The translations under genes were made by a program, and so were the position numbers. The notes beneath the pieces are model-generated. The model saw only the letters and a list, made by a program, of their open reading frames with translations. It was not told the DNA's origin and did no database searches. From Brachynemurus nebulosus (lineage: Eukaryota; Arthropoda; Insecta; Neuroptera; Myrmeleontidae): a stretch of DNA of 64,000 nucleotides. The stretch is from positions 18,254,916 through 18,318,915 of the forward strand of contig JAPWDM010000003.1 in assembly GCA_035578155.1 (NCBI GenBank), in the 5' to 3' direction. Shown here piece after piece: positions 1 to 17,709 of the stretch (the stretch's first letter is position 1; every line of letters starts with the position of its first letter).

Positions 1-708
1 GATGGCAATATACATAATACGTATTCAAAAAAGAACATTAAATTTTGTTTTGAATTCTTTTGTTTCAAAAAAAGTAGCTAAGAAACTGATGCGCAAAACC
101 TATTGCCATCCCAGTCCCATTTTGTTACACACCTTTGTGTCTAAAGAAAACAAAATGGCAGCTAATTTCATCACCAAATTCAAAATAAGAGGTCAAACAA
201 GAAATTTTTTTTAAATTATTGGGAGATCTCATTTTATTTGTACAAAATGGCGTTCGATTCACATAACAATCAAGTAACTACAGTAACAAACAAAAATAAT
301 TTTTAAAAGTTGAACAATTAATTTTTAAAAAACACTGACCGGTATTTTTCAAGAAATTTGTTTTAAATTAACGATAAATCTGAAAAATCGATATCATCCA
401 AAATAATCGATGGTGTAAAACATCATTTGACCTTTTATTCCAATTTAACGTTAAATTGTGCACTGTCATGAGAAGTGCAGGGAATTTTAATATTTTTTCA
501 AATAGTGTATTTTTAAACAATGAAAACAAAGCGAGTATTTAAGTTGCAAAAAAGTGTATTTTTAGAAATGAACTTTATTTTTAGAAACAAGACACCAAAA
601 ATCATGATTGTATTAAAAATATCTTTAAGAAATAAATATTTTCTCAATATATTTAATTATTTAATATAAACAGAAAATTTAAAAAAAGGCAGGTGTGCAA
701 ATTCTTAC
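1..708. other. Intron 1 of the MYLIP/Dnr1-like gene, no second exon seen
   Basis: AT-rich non-coding sequence downstream of the donor at 708 on the minus strand. An open frame at 2-214 (+) is low-complexity and matches no family I know; I treat it as chance. Confidence 0.6.
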
Positions 709-795
709 CTTCATAAGACACTCTTGTCCAATAGCCTTAGGGTCGACTTCTATCTCTATTATCACAGAATTAGGTTGACTTACTAAACACCACAT
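709..795 (-). CDS. Dnr1: MYLIP/Dnr1-type FERM-RING E3 ubiquitin ligase, first coding exon (partial gene)
   Basis: A 29-codon exon reads MWCLVSQPNS, then VIIEIEVDPK, then AIGQECLMK, and ends exactly at a GTAAGA donor. It matches the start of the N-terminal FERM lobe of MYLIP/IDOL and insect Dnr1, whose proteins begin M-x-C-x-V followed by E-V-(D/E)-x-K-A-x-G-(Q/E)-(D/E)-C. Family members join a FERM domain to a C-terminal RING finger. They ubiquitinate lipoprotein receptors in vertebrates and restrain caspase and immune signalling in flies. The remaining FERM exons and the RING must lie left of position 1, because I found no continuation (expected VC-x-x-LG) in 1-708. The ATG is the family start and no upstream ATG competes. 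Family assignment rests on 29 residues, so it is good but not certain. Confidence 0.82.
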
Positions 796-1730
796 TTTAA
801 TTACGGTATTAAATTAAAAAAATCAAAATAATTAAATATGAAAATAGTAATTTGGTTTAAGTTTATCTGTGTGTGTTTTTTTAATAAATAAGTTCACACA
901 AATATATCGAAGAAGGGTCTATAGAAATACTTTTAGCAACTATCTGAATGTTATTTTATATGATAAATTATTTAAAACAATAGTTTTAGCTTCCAAAAAG
1001 TTACAAAAAAATGTCCGTTTATAATAGGATCGTATGTAAACAACACTTTCGTTTAAAAATTTCTCGTTTAAAAATTGACATAATATTAAAAAAATAAACC
1101 CAATTTCCATACTATGGAATAGTATGGTCCGTTTTGAATCAATAATTTATATGTAAACAACAAATCAACGAAAAAAAACTGTTCCCAAAAAACGTTCCAA
1201 AAAGAAAATAAAACACAGGCTGAAACACTGTGACAATTCACATATAACAGCTGTTAATATTCAAATGATTAAAAAGCCATTCTATACAACAAAGATTTAT
1301 AAAAATGATATCCCTACCACAGTTCAAATATGTACGTATTGGTTGTATTGGTTCCAGCATTTTGTAGTCAAATGTATCCATTGCACTCAACTACCATGCG
1401 CAAAATTTTAAATATTCTAGGTACCGATATGCATATTTATTAAATTTTCATACCATATTTTTCATATAATTTTCATGTACGAAAATATTCATTAAATTGT
1501 AAAGAAAATCTTTTTATAAAAGAAATTGTTTTCTTTAAAACTTATTTCTTGTTGTTTAAAATAATTTTATTTCTTCCATTTTTCAAAGTTTTTTCTCTAT
1601 TATATTTTGTATAGTTGAAATAATTTACTTATTGCAGTTATTTAAAGAAAATAAGTACGGAATTAGGGAATTATACTTGGTTTTGTATTCAGTTATATAT
1701 AAATGAATAAGAAAATTAAATTTTTAATTG
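796..1730. other. 5' flank of the MYLIP/Dnr1-like gene, nothing specific seen
   Basis: AT-rich sequence with no coding exon or clear repeat structure recognised. The minus-strand promoter and 5' UTR should lie in its left part; no convincing core promoter motif can be picked out by eye. Confidence 0.4.
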
Positions 1731-1734
1731 TAAT

Positions 1735-3935
1735 ATAAACGTATATATGCATGTGAATGACTTGATGTGTAATGAAAGTTGCCTATATACATTAAACGAA
1801 CGGATAAATAGAGTGAAAATTTTATAGATTTTATATACCTATTACATTGTAGGTGTCTGCTGTTTATAGTATTATATTTATTGGTTAGGGTAAAAGCCCC
1901 GTTTGTGGAACGCGATCCAATAGAAAAACAGTTTTGACATTTATATCTTAATGAAGTTATTTCTGAAAGAAACGTCTGATAACAAAAATTATTATTAATA
2001 GAATGATTGTTTTTCAATTTAAATTCATCTCACATTTAATGTTTCTTTACTTAATTAAAGAAATACATATATAAATTAAACAGTTTTTGCTAAATGTGTC
2101 TCTTTTGCGTTTGATCAATGCTTATTTATAGAAACACATGCCTTATAAATTTCAACATTTTCCAGTTAATTTTCGAAGTTAGCGCAATAAAACTATACAA
2201 ATAATTTTTATTAGTCCAGTTAAGAGATTATAAGAGCTAAATCATCTTTTTATTCGGTTTAAATGTAATTTATATATATGTGTATTTCTTTGAGTACACA
2301 TATAACCTGTGTATTTAACTAAAATCATGTACGTAAAATAACTAAAAATTTATATTATAAATAGTTTTAATTTCTTTTTGAGTCTAAAATATTTACTTAC
2401 TGCTTTAAAATCGTAAAATTTTTAATATTTTTTTTATTTCGGAGCGTATCGTCAATTGATAAATAAAAAAATATTGATTTAAAGTTGCAAAATTTTATTA
2501 ATAATGAAAAATTGTCGCCATTTTGATAAGTTAGTTTAGAAGGTTTAGAATTGATTAGAACTTTACCAAAATACATAGATGGCGAAACAAAATATAGTAT
2601 TTTTCTGTGGTATTTTGGTATATTCTGTGGTTTTGGTCGTTTATTTTATCGAATATTTAAACCATTCTATATTTTTTAATTTGACATTCTATTTACTACT
2701 AGATGTCACTCTATGTCATAGAGTGAAAAGATGGCAAAAGATGTGTCTGATGTATCTCATGTTCGTACATACGTGTTCTTTTTTAGGTGTCAATGTGCTG
2801 ATTTTTTAAACGGTGTTAATATTTTCTGTCCGTTTTTTTATAGATGTCAACAAATTATAAAACAAAACATTAATAAATCAAAATTTTTGGGTTATATTTT
2901 CTTAAAAACATATTCATTGGATTAAAAAAACTTGGTTTCATGCTTATTAAGAAAAAAAAATGGGTGTTTAATTCATTTATTAATTTTTGTAAGCAAGTTT
3001 GATGAAATACCTAAAAATAGTGTTCCACAATCGGGGCTTTTACCCTACTTGTTAAATTTTTTAAATAAATTTTTAATATTATTATTTACAATATACAAAA
3101 ATATTTATTAAATCTTAAGGATATTTGTCTAGAAACTGTTTTCTTTAAAACAAATTTAATAGATAAATAAATAAAATGAATGAAATTGACTACATTATAT
3201 ATTTAAAATAACTTCTTCCACACGAAATTCCTTCGTTAATTTAGTTTAATTTGCCTCTGATTTCTCCAATAATTCACTTATTGCAGTTATTTAAAAAAAA
3301 ATGGAAGGGAAATATATATTATCTTACACTTATGTTACATTATTCAAATAACAAAATTGTTTAAAAGTCTTTCACTAACAGAAGTGTATATATGCATGTA
3401 ACTAAGTAGATGTGTAATGAAAGTTGCCTATATACATTAAACGAACGGATAAATAGAGTGATTATGTACATATTACATTGTAGTTGTCTGCTGTTTATAG
3501 TATTATATTTATTGGTTACTTGTTAAATTATTTAAATAAATTTTTAATATTATTATTTACAATATACAAAAATATTTATTAAATCTTAAGGATATTTGTC
3601 TAGAAACTGTTTTCTTTAAAACAAATTTAATAGATAAATAAATAAAATGAATGAAATTGACTACATTATATATTTAAAATAACTTCTTCCACACGAAATT
3701 CCTTCTTTAATTTAGTTTAATTTGCCTCTGATTTCTCCAATAATTCACTTATTACAGTTATTTAAAAAAAATGGAAGGGAAATATATCTTATCTTACACT
3801 TATGTTACATTATTCAGATAACAAAATTGTTTAAAAATCTTTCACTAAAAGAAGTGTATGTATGCATGTAACTAAGTAGATGTGTAATGAAAGTTGCCTA
3901 CATATCCTTAAAAAACACGTAAAATCAAATGAATT
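1735..3935. repeat. 471-bp-period tandem repeat
   Basis: The sequence starting CTTGTTAAATT at 3048 recurs at 3519, giving a period of 471 bp and very high identity over about 400 bp. It includes ATCTTAAGGATATTTGTCTA and the phrase GAAAGTTGCCTATATACATT. A third partial unit lies at about 1560-1885, on the other side of the transposon at 1886-3047. Degenerate relatives appear at about 4000-4260 and 5030-5085. No coding content. Confidence 0.85.
1886..3047. mobile_element. TIR element with TAGGGTAAAAGC ends, TA target duplication
   Basis: The left end reads TAGGGTAAAAGCCCCGTTTG and the right end reads CGGGGCTTTTACCCTA, a clear terminal inverted repeat. The neighbouring tandem unit at 3511-3530 carries the uninterrupted site TTGGTTACTTGTT, so the insertion duplicated TA. 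A short member of the same family with both ends lies at 31316-31550. The 1.16 kb interior has no substantial reading frame, so this is non-autonomous, with Tc1/mariner/pogo-like target use. Confidence 0.85.
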
Positions 3936-4419
3936 ACAAATGAATGTTTCAAAATTTTATTTTTTATGAATATACTTTTGATAGTATGTACATATCACTT
4001 ATAATGTACAAAAATATTCATTATTAAAAGAAAATATTTTTATAGGAATTATTCTTCCTTGGAAACTGTCTTAAGCTTAAGTAAATTAAATAGATAGTTT
4101 AAATCTTTAAATGCTTAAAATAAGCTTTTCCATATGTAATAGATGTAAAATTTCTTCTGCATTTTATTTTATTTCGAATAGTGGTAATAATTTATTTCTT
4201 TTAGTTATTTAAAGAAAATGAATACCTAATGTATGTATATTATATCATTTATATTGTGCAGTGTTTACAGAAAATATATGTTTTAGAATACATATTAAAA
4301 AAAATCTTTTTATGTGGAAGATGAAACTGCAAAAAAATCTCACAAAAAATAATATTCGAAAACTTCATAAATAGTTATAAACGTATAGTTCGCAATAGAT
4401 TTTTTAGAAATAACTGTTT

Positions 4420-4890
4420 TTATGGAGTGTATTGGGACCGTATAAAAAAAAGTTTCATAGAAAATACCAAAGTAGATGAAGAAAGGTACGCCGACGCGTA
4501 GATTGTGATGAGGATGACGTAGATGGGGAATTCGGTGAATTTCTCATAGTGGCAAATTTAAATAATAAATAATTATATGGTTATCTTTTTCAAAAAATTC
4601 AAATATGTGACGTAGATGGTGAATTGCGCAAAAAAAGCTTATTTTGGTGTCAAATATACCGTACCTTTCTATATCTACTTTGGAAGATACATAACTCAAA
4701 ATTTCACGATTTCCTAGAAATTGTTTTTCTAAGCAAGATAAAGGAATTATTTACACATGAAAACATTTTTAAATATTTTATTTCATTTTTAAATTATTGT
4801 AAAAATTGCAATGCATACATAGGTACATATATAAAAATCTGAATTATACAGTAATTTATATCCTTATGTAATATGATGATAAAATGCGTT
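4420..4890 (-). mobile_element. Degenerate fragment of the ATGCGG pogo-like MITE family
   Basis: About 470 bp align by eye with the interior of the complete element at 60041-60552: ACATAACTCAAAAT, then TTTACACATGA, then a stretch about Ca. CTTATGYAATAT. Its terminal repeats are eroded. The interval 4890-5869 holds a short piece of the 471-bp repeat near 5030 and otherwise nothing I recognise. Confidence 0.6.
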
Positions 4891-5869
4891 AAAAACAGTC
4901 AACAAGTAGACTGACCGCAATCCAAAAATCGCACAAGAACAGTTTTTTGTATACAAAAATATTATTATAGCAAATAGCATTGTGTAACTGTATCTACAAA
5001 TTACTTTCATAATTATTTTACTGAAACGAGTGTATATATGCATGTGAATGAGCAGATGTGTAATGAAAATTGCCTATATACATGTAAAAAGCTCAAAAGG
5101 ACGAGTACTTTTTTAATCAAAAATATTACCTATAACCTTTCCAAAAAACCACTGTCCTATCCAAAATGCATGATTTTATGCTTCTTTGATTGTACTACGG
5201 TTAAATTTTTATATTTTTATTTAATTTGACGGTATATTAGCAAAAAATTTACCAGATTTACAATGTACTTTTTCATAAGAGATGGCTCCTTGAACATTTT
5301 CGGAAAGTGGCTTTGTATCGAAAATTATGGGGTTATTGTAGCCAAATTTACTCAAAGGACATAGATTTAGGCCTCTATAATTAGAAAGTTGATCCATTTT
5401 AAATTGAAGTGTGCGGCTTTATCAACTGTATTCGTTTCGTATTTCTAGCACTGTACAAAAACAAATAGACATATATCTAAGCAGTAATATCAGTACAATT
5501 TATAATGTCAATATGTAATGTATAAATTTTTCTACGTAAGTATTTTTATTTATTGTTTTTTTATCATATTACATTATACATAAAAACCCTAACAATTGTT
5601 AGTCACTTTATTGTTTAAATACAAAACGATAAAAAAAAAAATGAAAAAGACTACTAATATTTTATCTTTTTCTGTTACGTAGGTAGAATTATGTATTTAC
5701 GTGCTTTGTTATACACATTTATCTTTTTAATACATTATTTCCAAAACTGTATTTGAAAGTTTCTTGTGATTACTGATTACGATTAGTACTATTTTTGAGT
5801 AAACAAATAAAAGTAACAAAATTATTTCAATAAACGTTTCATTAAATTGAAGAAAGAATAAATACAGCT

Positions 5870-6354
5870 TACAGTCAAACTCATGTATTTTCAACCTGTC
5901 GGGACTAATCCGCTCATGTATTTTCAACTTCTCCTTCATCCTCACTCCGTGGCAATCATAGAACCACTTGACAGACATAGAACCAATCACAAAAAGCCCG
6001 CGTAAATCTTTACACAATAACAGTAGTCACGTGTACTTCCCCAGTGAATAACCTTAAAATGACAGAATGTCAAGTAACATAATATGATAAAAAAAAAAGT
6101 GAAACATGAAAAAAGTGTAATAAACTTGTAGTAAAATCATTTTTTTAGGAATTGCAAATGAAATAAAATCATATATTGTAGGATTATAGGATAAAACCAC
6201 TAGTGGTCGATCGGTTAATCTGACAGTTATTTTTCTGTATTAAAGTATTGCGTGAGAAGTGGGGACCAAAAACTTGAAAATACGTGAGTAAAATCAGTTG
6301 AAAATAGATGGTGTTGAAAATACATAAGTTGAAAATACATGAGTCCGACTGTAT
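5870..6354. mobile_element. TACAGTC-ended MITE
   Basis: The left end is TACAGTCAAACTCATGTATT and the right end is the inverse, AATACATGAGTCCGACTGTA. Subterminal copies of TCATGTATTTTCAAC repeat inside both ends. TA at both edges suggests a Tc1/mariner or pogo type TA duplication. The element is about 485 bp; the two short minus-strand frames inside it look like chance. Confidence 0.8.
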
Positions 6355-7238
6355 ACACATAAAAATGTATACATTCATGAATTAAAGTTTGATTATGCAT
6401 ATTTTTGACTGCGCAAAACTCTATTATCAAACTATGTATTTATGTAGTAACTGGCAATTGCTATTTACAAAGCAGTAAACAAATTAAACTGACAAAATAT
6501 CTTGTTACTATTTTGTTTACTAAATTGTAATATTACGACTTATTAGTTATTAGTTACTTATTACTTAAGTACCCCTGTGACAAAAAATGTAAACAGCGCA
6601 TGTAACAATCGACCAGCTAAACAATTTGTACTCAATAAAAGAGTAAAGTCATAAAAAATTGACATTTTTGATATTGAATCATTCTAAATTATTATTTTTA
6701 CGTTACGCGACTAATTAGATGCGATTAAAATAAGTACATATTGTTTATATTTGTAATTTGTACATATATTAGTACATGTATACGACGCTAGATCGTTTGT
6801 TTGTTGATAAGACCCCGTCGTAGTTAAATCAGCTGTTCCATGACAGCTGTCTCACTGACATTAGGATTCTTTTCTTTTTCACTGTTGTTTTCAGTTTAAA
6901 AATTAACAAAGACTATAGGCACATTAAGTAACTATTGTATATAGATAATTGTTCAAATATAATTATAATATTTATAAATAATTGTTTATTTCGATTAAAT
7001 TATATATACATATTTTTTTTTATTTTGTATATTTCTTATTTGTGTATATACTTGTAATATAAGTTAATAATCCTAATAATCATAGAACTAGTGAAAAATG
7101 GCTACCCATTTCTAAACAAAGCACTGCGTAATTTTATATATTTAAAAAAGACTTTTGCCATTAATTTATTGAATTAAATATTTATATAAATAATTTGTGT
7201 TTAGTGTGTTTTATTTTGTTGAATTAAATAATAATAAA

Positions 7239-14576
<7,338 letters not shown>

Positions 14577-15228
14577 CAAAAAATGTCTGCCACATACCGC
14601 ATTCCATAAGAACAGTAACACACTGTGTGGTATTTTGGCAACAATTTTGAGCGCAAACATAAAAAAATTTTGAAAATAAAAAAAATTCAAAAACATACTT
14701 AATTGTAAAAAAAAAAAAATTGACTTACAATTTCAAATAATCATTATTATTACTATTATTATTGAATATATTAATTAATAATTATATTTAAAAGTAATTC
14801 GAATTTTATTTCAAGTTGATTGCAAAGTCAAAGTGAATCAAACACTCCAAAACCGTCACATTTTAATCACTTAATTGGGCTGTCACGAGTTAACGGCAAA
14901 CTTGTTATTAAGCCGCACCATGTTATTTATTATACTGCCATCTATCTAAATTTATTGATAATAATTATTTTAAAATAAATTTTATACACGTCATATTGAC
15001 TTTTCTGTCTTATTACTGTTATATAGGTGAATTTTCTGATATTTCTTAAAGAAAAATAACAGCAATTTCAATAATTCTGTCAGTTGATAGTACTTTTTGT
15101 AGATTAGTCACCACATCTTTCATTTAAAATGTTTTTTTAATAATTTTAGTAAAAACTTTCAGAAAATTCGCCATCTATAATTACTTAATGATAAAATTAA
15201 TAATATTAAAAAAACTTATTTCAGTATA

Positions 15229-15346
15229 AATAATGCGGCCGAAATGCAATCAGCGCCTACTGGTGGCATTTAAGAGAATACAAATTATCCAAAAAGTTCT
15301 CTTAAGTACCACCAGTAGGCGCTAATTGCATTTTGCCGCCATTATA
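15229..15346. repeat. Near-perfect 118-bp hairpin MITE
   Basis: The arms AGCGCCTACTGGTGG and CCACCAGTAGGCGCT face each other, extended outward to TAATGCGGCC / GGCCGCATTA-like ends, with a loop of about 15 bp. It lies between the converging 3' ends of PHAF1 and CDC14. It is not long enough to code. The rest of 14577-17709 is AT-rich, with a C-run at 15950 and a T-run of about 35 bp at 15970-16001. Confidence 0.85.
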
Positions 15347-15970
15347 CAAATATTGGCATACAAAAATAACAAAAATTAAATTTGTTAAGCCGTTTAAGTG
15401 GTTAACAAGTATATTATTAATGTAATAAATGCAACAGGGGTGGTAAAATTCATGTTTGAATTTTATGTATATTATGCATTTCATTAAAATAAAAATAAAT
15501 AAATAGTTTATTTTATAAGATTTAGCAAATTTAACAAATTTAGCATTAATTGTATCATATCAAACATGAAATAAATAATTAAGTCCGAAAAACAGTATAT
15601 TACTGTGAAGTACATGAACTTTGTGATCAAACTATGTATTACTACCTTAGAATAGTAAATATGAAAAAAAAAAATTAAATTTTTTTTAGATCTCCAATTT
15701 TAGCTTGTAAGATAAATAAAAAAAATTTTAGTTTTATAATTCAAGAAACAGTATGGTAGTCCCATATTGTTTTTTAAAAAAAAATACTGCTGCTTATGTG
15801 AAGCTAATAAGTATTTTTTTTATAATTTTTCAAATTGATTATGCAGAATTTTTCTACCAAAAATTTGAATATGGACCCACATAAGGATTAATCTAGTGTA
15901 ACTTAAGCTTTAAAAATATTTTTAGCTAACAATGATCTTTAAACTCCCCCCCCCCCTCCCACAGTGGAAA

Positions 15971-16001
<31 letters not shown>

Positions 16002-16642
16002 GTAAACGCAGTGTTGCTGAGATTATTGAGTGCCAAAAAAATATTCCATGCACCTTTATTTACAGTGTGTGCCGGAAAAGTTATCGTACAAAATCATAAA
16101 TGCATGCTTATTGGTATTTTTTATAACAATAAAATCAAATTGGCTGTCAAAATGATCTCTGGGATCAATATGAAAAATATTGAAATACTCATTTATTATT
16201 TATACGGAATTTTACATATCTATTATAAAATGTTAGTCATAAAATTCTAGCCATTTATCTTATGTGCAATATTTGCAAATTTAAACAGAGAATGAAATAG
16301 CTTTAAATAAAATAATTAAATAGTTTAATTTAACGAAAAGTTCTGCATAAATTTTATCAAATAAAGACAAATACATACCATTTAAAAAAAAAATAATAAT
16401 TTTCTTGTATACAATCTGTATATATAAAAAATTAGAATTTTTAAAAAATTCTAAAATTTCAAAAACAAATAAGAAAATAGTAGATTTTTTAAGTTAATAA
16501 AATAAAATAATATTCATTCATGTATAATATTTAATATTAAACTGGATTTTATTATTATTCTTTTATCTTTTTTTATTTTAAATTCAATAATAAAACCCCT
16601 TTTTTTTAAATTTTTTTATTTTTATTTTAAATTTTAAATATT

Positions 16643-16800
16643 TGGCAAGTGTGTGATAGACACGCATTAAATTAGGATTTCGTAGTTCCAGTAGCTAGCT
16701 TCATAATTCTCGAAATAAAATATTTCTCGCTTTCAGTTAATATTAAAATTAGCTTTTAATTTGTTAATAATATTATTATCAAAACATTTTACTTTCATAC
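16643..16800. mobile_element. Truncated copy of the GACACGCATTAAAT MITE family
   Basis: Shares GATAGACACGCATTAAAT and GGATTTCGTAGTTC with the copy at 8588. Its similarity stops near 16800, right where a foldback element begins, consistent with disruption by that insertion. Confidence 0.7.
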
Positions 16801-16809
16801 ACCAGGAAG

Positions 16810-17430
16810 TTTATGATAGGGCCAATTCTTATCGGCGTAAGTTGAAGCGGCTTGCGCTCAAGTGTAAGCAATATGTGCTTGAAAACAAACACATTTACCT
16901 TGCTATTGATATCACTGAGCACAGAATCGAACATATTAACATATGTTTCCTAGAGATACCACAGGCATTAAATTTTGAAGCATGACTTCATTTTAGTAAG
17001 CCCAACTTGTAACCACGGAGACTTGTTTATAAATATTAGATAAACCATTAAATTAATGGTTTGACCGCCATTGAAGTAATCCCATCAGTCAATTTTTTTA
17101 CTCACATTAGTCAATTTTTTTGCTTCAATTTCTTAATGTATTTGTAATACACAGCATTCTCTCTAGTCGATTCTCTCCTCAATGATTAATATGTATGTAT
17201 ATTCCTGTCTCACTTTCCATATGTTAGTGATAAGGGTGAAAAGATTATGAGTAGCCATGTTGGCTATATATTTCTTATCCTATATAGTTCTTATCCTAGA
17301 ACATGGAAAGTGAGACAGAAATATACATACATATCAATAACAAGTCAAATTTGTTTATTTTCAAGCACATATTGCTTACATTTGAGCGCAAGCTGCTTCC
17401 GCTTACGCCGATACGAATTGGCCCATAGTA
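16810..17430. mobile_element. Foldback element with outer and inner inverted arms
   Basis: The outer arms at about 16817-16890 (GGGCCAATTCTTATCGGCGT) and 17350-17430 (ACGCCGATACGAATTGGCCC) are inverted. The inner arms carry TATTCCTGTCTCACTTTCCAT at about 17199 and its inverse near 17305. The same inner phrase is in the foldback at 60558-60936, so the two are related. Short plus-strand frames across the arms are by-products of the repeat. Confidence 0.75.
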
Positions 17431-17709
17431 GTTACCTAAAGGTAACAAAATAAGCATATGGCCACTTTTTCTATTTTACTATATTAAAAATTTCAAAATG
17501 AGTCACAAATAATATGCATATTAGATCTTCGAACAACGGTGAACTGTCTCCAACTGTCAAGCTAGACTAGTCGAGAAATATTGATAAATTTATGTAAATC
17601 AACATATTTTTATATTTCGAAAAGTTTAAATTTTTTAACAAACAGAATACAAATTTAAAAAAAATACAAACACAGTAGAAGTCTTTTTGAAAAGTGTTAT
17701 AAGTGACAG

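Noticed and set aside
2..214. Open frame of 70 aa at the left edge
   Set aside because: Basic low-complexity sequence with no family resemblance, inside the expected intron of the MYLIP/Dnr1-like gene.
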